A DNA stretch of 64,000 nucleotides from Henckelia pumila (Eukaryota; Streptophyta; Magnoliopsida; Lamiales; Gesneriaceae): positions 160,358,130 through 160,422,129 of the forward strand of contig NC_133122.1 in assembly GCF_033568475.1 (NCBI RefSeq), given 5' to 3'. Both the position numbers and the translations under genes were made by a program. This document shows positions 23,591 to 36,240 of the stretch, piece by piece (within the stretch, counting starts at the first letter, position 1; each line of letters opens with the position of its first letter). The notes beneath the pieces were generated by a model. That model was given only the letters and a program-made list of their open reading frames with translations. It ran no database searches and had not been told where the DNA came from.

Positions 23591-24640
23591 AAAATCTATA
23601 TAAAATTAATTTTCGATTTTTTTAAAAAAAAAACGAAATGATTTAATGGATTTGACAATTTTTAGATGGGTCAGTTAATTTGGTTTAACCAAATGCTCAC
23701 TCTGCCTCCATCGTCTATTAATCCTTCTATCTTTTCATTATAATTTTATATTTTTTCCATTGATCAATCGGGCAGTAGACTCATCTCAAAAAATGATTCG
23801 TGAGATGGTTTCATAAGTGTTTTTATATTAATTTATTTATTCAATAAACTTGAATAAAACAACGCCGATGAAATAGGACCAACTTCTACTAATATTAATT
23901 TACGTAGGAGCAAAGCAAGCATGAGATTGCCTTCAAATGTTCAGCTCACTAATATACAACCCGTGATAAATGATGGAGCCCGAAAATTTTTAAATTCGGA
24001 AAAGTTTTTAATCACAAGAAGATGAATGGTTGATCTTATTTAATTGCTTGCAAGTTGCAATGCTTTTTTTGAATAAAAATTTATTCATGGACTTGGACGT
24101 ACAAAAAACAAACTCATATCCACTAGTGTCTTCAAAATAAAAAAAAAATACATTATAAAATTTATGCATTATATTACTATTATGAATTATGCATGCTTAT
24201 TGGAAAATAATGTTTTAGCATATTATTTTTAAGAACGAATCATGTTTTAAATACGTTATTTTGAGACAGCGCGTATTTTACAATTTCGAGTTACATGTAA
24301 GAGGAAGTTCTGGTGTCCTTGTATACGTTAGTATCATTCTGTTCAATGAGATTTTTATACAAGTTTTGAGTCATATGATTTTTGACTCGTTGATTGAACT
24401 TAATTTTATGCATGGTATTTTATACCTACGAACACAACGCATCTTTTAAAAAAATCAAAAAACTATTTTGCATTTTCCGCATTCATCTATTTCTACTATA
24501 AAATGGTGAATTGAGGCAAAGTTTTTTTTATTGTGTATTGTTATAATTGCCCAAATTTTGTTCATTAGAGTGTTAAATACAAGGGGTATTTCTGAGAACT
24601 GCATGAAAATTATAAGGACATTTGAGGAAGCACAATAATT
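23591..24640. other. AT-rich DNA, nothing recognised
   Basis: No coding similarity, TIR or tandem structure was seen. Confidence 0.6.
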
Positions 24641-25070
24641 CTTTTCTCTCCCCTATATGGATTAATGGGTTAATAATTGAGTTTGTTTTTATTGCGTCTT
24701 AATTTTATTGAATCACAATAATTTCCCTCTCTCCCTACATGGATTAATGGGTTAATAATTGAGTTTGTTTTCATTGCGTCTTAATTTTATTGGGTTTATT
24801 GGGTTTTTTAATGGACTAATAATTGAGTTTGTTTTTATTGCGTCTTATTTTTATTGGGTTTATTGAGTTTATTTTTATTGGGTTTTAATTGACTCTTAAT
24901 ATCTGAGTTTTTTTAGTGAGTGTACTTTTTTTGGGTTTTTTTAAATTGGGTCTTAATATTGAGTTTGTTTGTTTTATTGCGTCTTATTTTTATTGGATTT
25001 TTAATTGACTCTTAATATCTGAGTTTTTTTAGTGAGTTTTATTTTTGGGTTTTTTTAATTAGGTCTGCTC
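24641..25070. repeat. Degenerate tandem repeats
   Basis: Blocks such as AATAATTGAGTTTGTTTTTA, TTGCGTCTTAATTTTATTG and TTGACTCTTAATATCTGAG recur four or more times with variable spacing. Non-coding. Confidence 0.75.
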
Positions 25071-25539
25071 TTGTAGATTATGTTCTAAGTGAATCATTTT
25101 TATTTTTATTTTTAATATTAATATTTATGGATAATAATGATTTTTTATCTTGAAAAATATAGAATTATGAGATAAATTAAGAGCAAAAAACTGTTATGAT
25201 TATAATAATAGAATAGTAAGATACTAATAAAAATGATGAATTAATCATATTGAAATAGATAATGAATTACATAAGATAAGAATTATAACAAATATAGCAA
25301 TAGAAGAATTCTCATACTTTTTGTACTATGACAATAAAATAACTGATCATTTAAAATATTTAAGCAATATTTACACTTTTACAAAATTTGTGTTTAATAT
25401 AATATATACATATATAACATCACCATAAATTTTATGAAGAATAAGTTTCAAAATGTGATAATATGTTAATAATATCATGCTATATTAGAAAGAAAATAAA
25501 AAATACTATATATTTTTTTGAACTCTTTAAACACAACAT

Positions 25540-25990
25540 TTTAATTGGTTTTTAAAATATCATATTGCATTTGTAAATTTAATCATATACTATAGCAATA
25601 TAAATGAAATAAAAAAATAAATTATTTCATATAATTTCTTTGTTATTATAAATACATTGTGTCTATTCACCTCTTATTTTATTATAAAAATTCACCTTCA
25701 ATGAATTGGTTTGAATTATTTTCTATCAATTTAAAAAAACAAAATTTAAAACACATTTTTAAAAAATAAAATAAAATTTGGTTACGACATACTTATAAAA
25801 AAATTGAAAATAATGATACGTCATAATTCAATAGATATTTGATCATAAAAATAAATTAGAGAAATAAAATTTTATCGAAACATAATTATTAGGAAAATCT
25901 AAAAACAATTAACATAAAAATGATTCAGATGTTGGAAAATAAAAATATGCATGTATTATTTAAAATTATTAAAGATAATATATATTTATT
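25540..25990 (+). repeat. AT-rich dispersed repeat, copy 1
   Basis: About 450 bp, direct repeat of 27485-27948. Shared landmarks: CTTCAATGAATTGGTTTGAA / CTTCAGTGAATTGGTTTGAA, AATAAATTAGAGAAATAA, and AAAATTATTAAAGATAATA. The segment before it (25071-25539) shows nothing. Confidence 0.8.
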
Positions 25991-26487
25991 TTATTATGAC
26001 TATAAAAGTGTAAATAGAAGGACTAAGTTTTTTTACTGTGGATTTTTTATTTTGCCCTTAGATTGTATATTAATTCGATTAATTGTATTGATATGAGATT
26101 TTCTACATAGTGTTTTAAAAATATAAAAATTGATGTATAAAGTGAATATATGTTTGAAAAAAAATATATATATTTTAACTGAAATTATTTTAAAAAAATC
26201 ATGTATATTTAATAATTTTATCTTTAAAAGTGTGAATACAAATAAAAAAAATTCATTAGAGAATTTGTCGATAAATAATTGCATGAACATTTGGTGGAAA
26301 ATATATATAAAAAATTAAAAAAATATATAAAATTTATGGATAATTTGGAATTTAAATAAAATTAAATATTATAAATTTCATTCATAAATATTAATAAATC
26401 AAAGATAATTTTGGAAAAATAATGAAAAAATTGTAATTTTGTTCCGCTAATATTTGCAAATTATGATTTTGGGTCTATATTTTCATA
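25991..26487. other. AT-rich DNA, nothing recognised
   Basis: Short open stretches on both strands have biased AT-rich composition and no recognisable family. Confidence 0.55.
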
Positions 26488-26712
26488 CGAGATAATTACC
26501 CTTATGAAATCTCAAGATTTCTAAAAACCCATTATGAAAAATGAATTATCTATTAACTCCTTGTGTTTTTAAATCTTGAGCACTTATATCCCCTATGTTT
26601 TCAAGTTTGAGCGCATCCCCTTATCTATACGTTGTATTATGTCCAAAATTTGAAACACGAGGACTTATCAGATATAGAGGGCTTTTAGCGATATCGAAAT
26701 TTCAGTTGCATT
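26488..26712. mobile_element. Possible diverged MITE
   Basis: The left end ATAATTACCCTTATGAAATC and, inverted, the right end (GATATCGAAATTTCAGTTGC) resemble the TIR theme of the MULE-type MITEs here. No target duplication was confirmed. Confidence 0.35.
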
Positions 26713-26987
26713 AGTCTTAAGTATTTCGATTTTTGGCAATTTAAGTTATTTTTCATCGAAAATGTTGATGCAATACTATAAATGTCTACGCTACAAAAGT
26801 ATCACATTGAAAAAAGGAATTTAAAATCGTAAAAAAAAAAATAAAACAAATCAAATACAACAGACTTTGAAATCTGATAACACAAAGTATCAAAATTACA
26901 AATAAAGAACTTATAGAACCAAAAAAGCAATTTTTCCTAAAATAAATGTCAAAATGTAATCCATCACATTTATCTAAATAAATTTAA

Positions 26988-27312
26988 GGGTAAATTGCAT
27001 ATATCACCCTTGTGAAATCTCGTGTTAGCTAATAACCCCCTGTGAAAAAATTTTAAGCTAATAACCCCCTGTGATTCTAGATTTGTAGCATACACACCCC
27101 TTCTGGCTAAAAAATGACGAAAATGCCCTTGCCTTTTATGAACTATTTAATTTATCATTTATTTTATGTAGGGGTATTTTCGTCATTTTTTAGCTGAAAA
27201 GGGTGTGTATGCTACAAATCTAGAATCACAGGGGGTTATTAGCTTAAAAAATTTTCACATGGGGTTATTAGCTAACACGGGATTTCACAAGGATGATATA
27301 TGTAATTTTCCC
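26988..27312. mobile_element. MULE-type MITE, copy 3 (325 bp)
   Basis: TIRs GGGTAAATTGCATATATCAC and reverse complement ending TGTAATTTTCCC. 9-bp flanks TAAATTTAA and AAAATTTAA (one mismatch). Nearly all TIR, so it should fold into a long hairpin. Confidence 0.88.
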
Positions 27313-27484
27313 AAAATTTAAGACTCAAACATAAGACTTCATCAAATATTAGAAATTTGATTTGAATTTTAATTATTACTTATTTTAGTTTAATTTTAAA
27401 GGTGAATAAATTTAAATTTATGATTTGTCTTATGTTATATCTAATATATTTTCACGTGTCTAACGTGCGAGACACGTGTTAATT

Positions 27485-27948
27485 GATTTTTTAAATATCA
27501 TACTACATTTATAAAGTTAATCATATACTATTAGAATATAAATGCAAACAATGAATAAAATATTTTTATATAATTTTTTTAAAAAAATACATTGTGTTAA
27601 TTCACATCTTATTTAATTATAAAACTTCACCTTCAGTGAATTGGTTTGAATTATTTTTTATGAATTTAAGAAAACAAAATTTAAAACCCATGAGCATCAA
27701 AGTGATTTTTTCTGAGAAATATATGTAATGAAAAAATAAAATTTGGTTACAACATAATTTTAAGAAAATTTGAAAACAACAATACGTCAAAATTGAATAA
27801 AAATTTGATAATAAAAATAAATTAGAGAAATAACATTTATCGTGCATAATTTTTAGGAAAATCTAAAAAAAATAAAAATAAAAATGATTAGATGTAGGAA
27901 AAAAATATCTATTAATTAAAATTATTAAAGATAATAAATATTTATTTC
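27485..27948 (+). repeat. AT-rich dispersed repeat, copy 2
   Basis: Homologous to 25540-25990. The large TIR element starts at its right end, and a third partial copy continues after that element at about 35920-36000, suggesting insertion into or between copies of this repeat. Confidence 0.75.
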
Positions 27949-28860
27949 GGATATTTGGAGATAAATCTCTATTACCAAACCCAACTTAGAGATCAGTCCA
28001 CATGCCCTTCAATTTAGTACTGCACTCCCTGAACCTCAAAATTTATTTCTTTTAACTCCCTGGTCAACACAATCACGTGTATTTCACCTTCTCTCTCTTC
28101 CCTTCACCTCTTTTCTCATCCCGTTTGTTTTTAACCTATTTTCTCACAAGCAAGTTTATTTTTCACCTATTTTCTTATCTTCTCTTACACGATTTTGACT
28201 GTAAAACCCCAGCCATGGACGACAAAGGCCACCGAAGAGGAAGCTGACCTCTTCCCTTCACGTTTTTCACCTCTTTTCTCATCTCCTCTTTCAAGATTTG
28301 AACAGTAAAACTCCACGATGGACAAGGAAGGCGACTCGAGAGAAAGCTGACTCCGTGATAAAAATTATACGGTAAATCATATCCTTGTATTTTTTCTAGT
28401 TGATACGATCTTACCTTGCAATTTTCTCCTCTCCTCTATTTCATGATTTCTACATTAAATCCCTAGCCTCTCGGACAACGAAGGTGCTGAAGATGAATCT
28501 GAAAACCTTGAATTAATATTTGTAATCCCAGTAAGCATGCCAATGTTTCTGTAGTTTTCCTAGATTTGATTTTTCACATTATGCCTCATGATTTTGATTC
28601 AATTTTCTTGATGTGTATATGTAGATTGATGTAATTGATTTTGTTGTTTTGAATGTTGCTTTGATTGTTCGAATCAAAGCAACGACATCAATGATCCTAT
28701 TAAAATTTTCTTTGGTGGTATTTTTTTGATTTGAATTGAATTAGAGATTCCGTTAATATAATCTATGTTTCTGGATATATTTTTCGAATTGGAAATTAAT
28801 GTAAGCTAATCGATGTTTTTTTAAAAAGAAAAATTGAAGTGTCATTGATTCCATTTTTTA
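27949..28860 (+). repeat. Left terminal inverted repeat of the large element
   Basis: Matches 35000-35880 in reverse complement, including ACTCCCTGAACCTCAAAA and AGTAAGCATGCCAATGTTTC (right copy differs at single bases). Confidence 0.82.
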
Positions 28861-29924
28861 AATTTTTATGATTATAGAGAAGATTAGATGATTTGAATTT
28901 CTTGAGTTCAAGTTGGTTTTTAATCTCGGTTTACTGCTATTATTTTGTGAACTTATTGTTTATGAGTCAATGATAATTAATATGTGTTATTATATTTATG
29001 AAATGATTCCTAAAAATTTGTTTTGAACAAGTATTTCTTACTTATCAAGATTTTTTTTTAATGAAATAATTAGAAAGTTAAGAAAAAAGATAAATCTTGA
29101 ACATATTTGGATTCTTTTTAGTTTGTGTTGGTTTAAGGTTGAAACTTATATTTGTTTGATTAATCTTCATGTTATTTGTTTGCTGGTAATTGTACTTCGA
29201 ATTCCTTATTTTTTCCAGCTGTTGGTTGTTGTGTATTTTGCTCAAATTTATTTGTGATTTTTTTGTTGGTGATTGTTGTAATATATTGTCGATTTGACAC
29301 TTTCTTTTTAGTTGTATATAACTATATATTATAATTTTGTTGTTATAGTGTTCTTGTAGTTTGTAAAAATGTTTATCAGATTTGGTCATTGTTTAATCAA
29401 TTTTTCTAATTTGTTAATGAAGATTATGTTTTGTTAACATAGTTTTTAGTAGCTTGGCGTACAAGTAATATTATGATCCTATAATTTTGTTTTGATATAT
29501 TATGATTTATTTGGAAAAAAAAATACTAATTTGTTTTCTAATGTCATAGGGAAAGGCAAATGGTAGATCACAGACTTTGCAAAACCACGTCTACAAGAAG
29601 GTTTACTCGATCTCGCGAAAGTAATGGTGATGCATCATTCCCTTGGTCCTTTTGCGAGACTCACTTTGATTTTATTGTATTTTGTTGAGTGGTAAGCCAT
29701 GTATTTGTGTGGTGGTAAGTCATATACTCAACTGTTTATTAGATGTTTCATTTAATTTTTATGCCTGGTCGGCACTTGTTGGTGTAATATTTTAAATTGT
29801 TAAGGTCATAGTTTGAATTATTTTTATATACACTGATGTCTGAGTTTTTCGGGATGTCCTATTTACGAGGAGATTATGCTGAAATTTTTATAAGCACAAA
29901 TTTTTTTTAAAATCAATCGTAATT
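28861..29924. other. Internal AT-rich spacer of the large element
   Basis: No recognised domain. A patch near 29550-29640 has more even base composition but no identifiable family. Confidence 0.5.
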
Positions 29925-30545
29925 AGTCCGTGAGATATGCCGAAATGAATTAAGATTATGTCGCTATTTCCATCACTATCATTCTTCTAGGAGAAAATAC
30001 TTTGAAAGATTAGCACATCTTTTTCCCAAATATATATGCTCGAATCGCCTCGATGTATGCTGAACTGGATTAAGTTTATGCCAGTATTGGACTTATATTT
30101 GTCCAAGTTAAGTTATTTTATACCAAAAATTATTTTAAAATAATTTTATTCTTATTAGATACAAATCACAAGAAGAGTTATATTTTCATCACTATTATTC
30201 TTCTAAGAGACATAATATTTTGAAAGAGGAGTACTCCCAAATATATATGCTCGAATCACTTCAATATATGCTGAATTGGATCGATATTATGCCAGTATTA
30301 GATTAAAATGTGTTTAAATTAATCTATATTATACCAAAATTTATTTTAAAATAATTGTGTTCCTATTAAATACAAATCACAAGAACAGTTATATTTCCAC
30401 CACTATCATTCTTCTAGGAGACAAAAGACTTTGAAAGATTAGCACATCTTTTTCCCAAATATATATGCTCCAATTGCCTCGATATATGATGAATTGGATT
30501 AAGTGTATGCCAGTATTGGACTAAATTGTGCAAAAGTTAAGTTAT
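29925..30545 (+). repeat. Tandem repeats of about 190-220 bp
   Basis: Three imperfect units recur around 29960, 30190 and 30390, with landmarks CACTATCATTCTTCTAGGAG, CCCAAATATATATGCTCGAA, and TATGCCAGTATT. A fourth copy lies at 33690-33845 beyond the arrays, in the same orientation. Confidence 0.85.
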
Positions 30546-31500
30546 TATAAAAATGTCCAAATGTAAAACATGTATGGAAGTTGTATCAAATTTAACAAAT
30601 TCTCATACCACAATTAGACATAGTATTATATTTCATTTCAAGCAAAAGTACTACGTATCATTACAAGTAGTATTGCGTTTCTGATCACGTACCAACACCA
30701 TAATATAAAATATATATGAAAGATGTACCAAATTTAACAAATTTTCATACCACAATTAGACTCTATTATACTTCATTTTCACGCAAAAGTACGTATAGTT
30801 ACAAATGGAACTGCGTTTCTGATCACGTACCAGCACCACAATGTAAAACATGTATGAAAGATGTACCAAATTTAACAAATTCTCATACCACAATTAGATG
30901 TTATTATACTTCATTTTCAAGCAAAATTACTACGTATCATTACAAATAATATTGCGTTTCTGATCACGCACCAACACCACAATGTAAAATATGTATGAAA
31001 TTTGTACTAAATTTAACAGATTTTCATACCACAATTAGAGGTTATTATACTTCATTTTCAAGTAAACGTACTACGTATCAATACAAATAATACTGCTTTT
31101 CTGAACCATGCACCAACACCACAATTTGAGGTTATTATACTTTATTTGCTAGCTAAAGTACTACGTATATATATAAATGGTACTGTGTTTCTGACCACGC
31201 ACCAACATCACAATGTAAAATATGTATGAAAGATGTAATAAATCTAACAAATTCTCATACCACGATTAGACGTTATTATACTTCAGTTTTAAGCAAAGGT
31301 ACTACGTATCAATACAAATGGTACTATGTTTCTGACCATGCACCAACACCATAATTTAAAACATGTATAGAAGATGTACCAAATTTAACACATTTTCATA
31401 CCACGGTTAGACGCTATTATACTTTATTTCCTAGCTAAAGTACTACATATAGATATAAATGGTACTGCGTTGCTGACCACTTCATTTTCAAGCTAAAGTA
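30546..31500 (+). repeat. Array of 141-bp units, forward arm (copy 1)
   Basis: About six to seven units with landmarks GATGTACCAAATTTAACAAA, CATACCACAATTAGA, AGTACTACGTAT and GCACCAACACCACAATG. The unit length is a multiple of three, so open frames run across several units. Confidence 0.9.
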
Positions 31501-32105
31501 TTTTGATTTATACTACAAAATTAGACATTTGATGTGAAAACATTTGTTAATCACCATTGATGATACAAAATCAAGACATTGTAGGAATAAATATAATTAT
31601 TTTAACCATAGATGTTACAAACATTTACAATGGATACATATACAATTGTTTGTTAATAACCATATATGCTACTAAATTAGACATTAGAATGCATAAACAC
31701 ATGTTTATGCATAAATTGTCTAATTTTATAGCATCAATGATGATTTGGCACATGTTTATGCATGAAATGGCTAATTTTGTAGCATATATGGTGATTAACA
31801 AACACATGTATATGTATCCATTATATATGTTTGTAACATCTATGGTTAAAACAACATTATGTATGCATTCAATGTCCTAATTTTGTAACATCAATGGTGA
31901 TCAACACATGTTTACAAATCAAATTTCTAATTTTTTAGCATCAATAATGATTATCACATGTTTATGCATTCCAATGTCTAATTTGATAGCATGTATGGTG
32001 ATTAACAAATACATGTATATGTATCCATTGTATATGTTTGTAACATCTATGGTTAAAACAACCTTATGTATGCATCTAATGTCCTAATTTTGTAACATCA
32101 ATGGT
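31501..32105. repeat. Centre of the palindromic array (copy 1)
   Basis: Short, partly inverted repeats built from CACATGTTTATGCAT, TAGCATCAATGATGAT and GTAACATCTATGGTTAAAAC separate the two array arms. Non-coding. Confidence 0.75.
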
Positions 32106-33010
32106 GATGTTGGTGTGTGATCAGACGTAGTACCGGTTATATTGACCAGTAGTACAATAGATCAAAAATAAAGTATAATGGAGACTATTTGTGGTATGAT
32201 GGTTTGTTAAATTTGGTACATCTTCCATACATGTTACTATGGTGGTGTTGGTGCGCAGTCAAAAACGCAGTATCGGTTTTAGAGCCCAGTAGTATAATAT
32301 ATGGAAAATGTGGTATAATAGGGGCTATTTGCGGTATTATGTGTTGTTAAATTTGGTACATCTTCCATACATGTTTACCATGATGGTGTTAGTGCATGGT
32401 TAGAAACCCAATACTGGTTATATTGTCCGGTAGTACAGTATATGAAAAATGAGGTATAATAGAGGCTATTTGAGGTATTATGTGTTTTTAAATTTTTTAC
32501 ATCTTCCATACATATTTACTATGGTGGTGTTGGTTCGTGGTAAGAAATGCAGTACTAGTTATATTGATCAGTAGTACAGTACAAAAAAGGAAGTACAATA
32601 GAGATTGTTTGCGGTATGAGTTTATGTTAAATTTGATACATCTTCTATACATGTTTATCATGGTGGTGTTGGTGTGCGGTCAGAAATGCATTAGTGGTTA
32701 TATTATCCAGTAGTACAATATATGGAAAATGAGGTATAATGGAGGCTATTTGCAGTATTATATGTTGTTAAATTTGGTACATCTTTCAACATGTTATCAT
32801 GATAGTGTTGGTTTCGTGGTCAGAAACGCAGTACTAGTTATATTAATCAGTAGTATAATAGATAAAAAAGGAAGTATAATAGAGACTATTTGCGGTATGA
32901 GTTTATGTTAAATTTGGTATCTTCCATACATATTTACCATGGTGGTGTTGGTGTATATTGAAAAACATTGTACTAGCTGTACTAATTCGTAGTACATTAG
33001 TAGACAAGTG
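32106..33010 (-). repeat. Array of 141-bp-type units, reverse arm (copy 1)
   Basis: Units read TGGTGGTGTTGGTG...TGTTAAATTTGGTACATCTTC, the reverse complement of the forward arm's core. About six units. The two arms could pair over most of their length. Confidence 0.88.
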
Positions 33011-33418
33011 TAGTATAAAATTGGTTTATTTGGTATAATATTTTGGTGCTAGATCAAAAACTTAATACCAGTTGTATTGACTCGTGGTACATTAACAGGT
33101 AAATGTAATATAACATTGGTTATGTGAAGTATCATTTATTGTCAAATTTTGTATAAAAGTGTGACGTAATCAATTTATAAGTGTTAACAACCATATCTAG
33201 TCAACTGACACATATTAGCGATTCAATAAATGAAAATTATACATCCATTCTGCCAAAATACAGTACAAACTTCATCAAGACAATTATCCATTCGATCAAA
33301 ATATAGTACAAAATACACCAAAACTAATTGTCCACTCCATTCTCATTTGCCTAAATCCATTTTCATCAACCCATATTCGTCATTTAGGATGGTTGCAGCA
33401 ACGTGTGCCTTGTACCGT

Positions 33419-33607
33419 CTAAGTTGCAGTCAGTCTGATAATTCCATGTAAAAGGAGGTCATCGCGAGCATTGCACTCCGTCCATATGCAAGTAAACACA
33501 CCACAATCGGAATTAATTTCTTGGTTTCTACACTTTGGGAATCCCACGTTGTAATTGGCAAGGTCAACATCCTTGAAAATCCTCAAGTATCCTAACAAAA
33601 ATTCAAC
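33419..33607 (-). pseudogene. Ulp1-like (C48) cysteine peptidase C-terminal exon
   Basis: On the - strand an acceptor (TGTGTCCAG) opens a 189-nt exon ending in TAG (33419). It encodes VEFLLGYLRIF, then the motif NQEINSDCGVFTCIW. DCGVF with a glutamine six residues before the cysteine is the catalytic Cys/oxyanion Gln signature of Ulp1/SENP proteases (de-SUMOylases); such domains ride in some plant MULEs. The upstream His/Asp part of the catalytic triad was not found, so this is probably an isolated remnant. A homologous exon lies at 44758-44919. Confidence 0.65.
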
Positions 33608-33849
33608 CTGGACACAAATTGAATTATTGTAATAGTAAACTAATTGCATCACATAATGACAAAGATACAATAATGCAATACTTACAATAAGAGTTATATT
33701 TTCACCACTATCATTTTTCTAGGAGACAAAATACTTTGAAAGATTAGAACATCTTTTTCTCAAATATATATGCTCGAATCGCCTCGATATATGCTGAATT
33801 GGATCAAGTTTATGCCAGTATTGGACTAAATTATGCCTATATTCAGATG

Positions 33850-34999
33850 TTTTATAACAACAATTTTTGTTAACTAATTTTTCCTATTAGATGCAAATCA
33901 CAATTTCCACAACCTATAATATATTAAGTTGTGCTTGTAAAAAAACACAAATAAACTCAGTCATCAGAATATCAAAATGCAATATTAACGCAATAGGCAC
34001 ATTGTCCTGGACACCAACACATATTAATTATGAAGAGGTACACATATACTAACTCAAAATGTTTTCTACCATAAACATATCCTGCAATACAAATTTTAAA
34101 GTTCATGGATCTTTACTAAACAAACCATGTTTTTCGGATAATATGGTTTTCGCAATCCGCGCTCTAACACTATTCATCGTGCAATCTTTTTCGTAGTTCC
34201 ATGTTTCATCGTCGTCTCGAGCGTAGCACTACATTTTTTTTTTTGAGAAGATAAGTAAAAACATGAATGTAGAGTAAATTATGCCATTTTTTAGTACAAT
34301 AAACTACAAGAAAAAATCGATCAAACAAACAATGGTTTGAAAAATAAACTTCAACAAAATAAACAAAAAATGCACATAAACTTGAAAAAAAGACGATAAC
34401 CATAATTTTTAGCTTAAACGAAATTCAAATATAAACAAAAAAAACGAATAAAATGTATTATAAGGACTGGACACCATCTTATATTTTATGATTGTGATTA
34501 ATCATCAATTTTTCAATTTCATATCTTCTGGTAGCTCACTTTTATATTGACAATTGCAGAAAACTACTTGCAACTTCTACCAACTAAAATATGTAATTAT
34601 CAAAGGAATTAACTGTCTTTGTTAACACACTTGGATCTTCCAGCCTTCTTGAACGATAGCATAATAACACAAATTATATCGATAACCTACAAAATAAATC
34701 ACATAAATTTAGCCCCTGATCAAAGAGCGAAACATTGACCAACGACACCCAAGAAGAATATACAGCTAAAAAATATAACCACCAACGATCATTATCTTCA
34801 TCCAACAGACCCTTTTTATTCCGCAAATGTTTTGCAAAATATGAGGAAAATATGAAATCGCAAGTGCAACATTAAATTAATCAACACACCACACAAGGAG
34901 TTTGAATGCAATAAATAAATCAATCACCTATTTCCTCCGACCCTTTAACAACCACACAATGCAATTTATCAAATTGTGTAATTGAATCAATAACACTTT
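33850..34999. other. AT-rich spacer of the large element
   Basis: No recognised coding domain; composition resembles 28861-29924. Confidence 0.5.
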
Positions 35000-35880
35000 A
35001 ATTTTTTTCTTAAAAAAACACCACTTAGCTTACATTAATTTCCAATCCAAAAAATTCAACCACAAACATAGATTATATTAACGGAATCTCTAATTCAATT
35101 AAAAAAATAACACCAAAGAGAATTTCTAATAGTTTCGCTGCTACTGCTGCTTTGATTCGAACAATCAAAGCAGCATTCAAAACAACAAAATCAATTACAT
35201 AAATCTACCTATACGCATCAAGAAAATTGAATCAAAATCACGAGGCATAATGTGAAAAATCAAATCTATGAAAACTATAGAAACATTGTCATGCTTACTG
35301 GGATTACAAATATTAATTCAAGGTTTTCAGATTCATCTTCAACACCTTCGTTGTCCGAGAGGCTAGGGATTTAATGTAGAAATCGTTAAATAGAGGAAAG
35401 GAGAAAATCGCAAGGTAAGATCGTATCAACTAGAAAAAATACAAGGAGATGATTTACCGTATAATTTTTATCACGGAGTCAGCTTTCTCTCCAGTCGCCT
35501 TCCTCGTACATGGTGGAGTTTTACTGTACAAATCTTGAAAGAGGAGATGAGAAAACAGGTGAAAAACGTGAAGGGAAGAGGTCAGCTTCCTCTCCGGTGG
35601 CCTTCGTCGTCCATGACTGGGGTTTTACAGTCAAAATCGTGTAAGAGAAGATAAGAAAAGAGGTGAAAAATAAACCTGCTTGTGAGAAAATAGGTTAAAA
35701 ACAAACGGCATGAGAAAAGAGGTGAAGGGAAGAGAGAGAAGGTGAAATACACATGATTGTGTTGACTAGGGAGTTAAAAGAAATAACTTTTGAGGTTCAG
35801 GGAGTGTAGTACTAAATTGAAGGGCATGGGGACTGATCTCTAAGTTGGGTTTGGTAATAGGAAATTATCTCCAAATCCCC
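35000..35880 (-). repeat. Right terminal inverted repeat of the large element
   Basis: Reverse complement of 27949-28860, ending CCAAATCCCC. Confidence 0.82.
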
Positions 35881-36240
35881 TTATTCATTTTATTAAATTA
35901 ATGTGTATTATTTGGATTAATATAAAAATGATTATATGTTGAAAATTAAAAATATATATTTATTAAAATTATTAAAGATAGTAAATATTTATTTTATTAG
36001 ATTGTGTATTATTTCAATCTAAAACAATTAACATAATAAATATTTTCACTCTAAATTTTCTATTTTGTCCTTAGATTGTGTATTATTTTGATTAATTGTA
36101 TTGAGATTTTCTACATAATGCTTTAAAAATATAAAAAATGATATATAAAGTGAATATATATATATATATATATATATATGTCTGACAAATAAAAAATATT
36201 TTCACTCAAATTATTAAAAAAAATCATGTATATTTAATAA

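Larger units (their letters stand above)
27949..35880. mobile_element. 7.9-kb MULE-like element with long TIRs and Ulp1 exon
   Basis: Terminal inverted repeats of about 0.9 kb (27949-28860 and about 35000-35880). Both ends carry GGAGATAA and ATTACCAAACCC followed by an extended match through the GACGACAAAGGCCACCG block and TTTGATTGTTCGAATCAAAG. Inside, from left to right: tandem repeats (29925-30545), an array of 141-bp units (30546-31500), a spacer, the same array inverted (32106-33010), then a Ulp1-like exon on the - strand. The flanks match imperfectly (TTATTTC/TTATTC). Long TIRs plus a C48 peptidase resemble the KI (Kaonashi) type of Ulp1-carrying MULE; the class is inferred. No transposase was found. 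Confidence 0.7.

Noticed and set aside
29078..29389. 103-residue open frame on the - strand
   Set aside because: Lys/Asn/Gln-rich translation of AT-rich spacer DNA inside the large TIR element.
30546..33010. CRISPR-like repeat array
   Set aside because: Long 141-bp degenerate units without unique spacers in a plant genome: satellite DNA.
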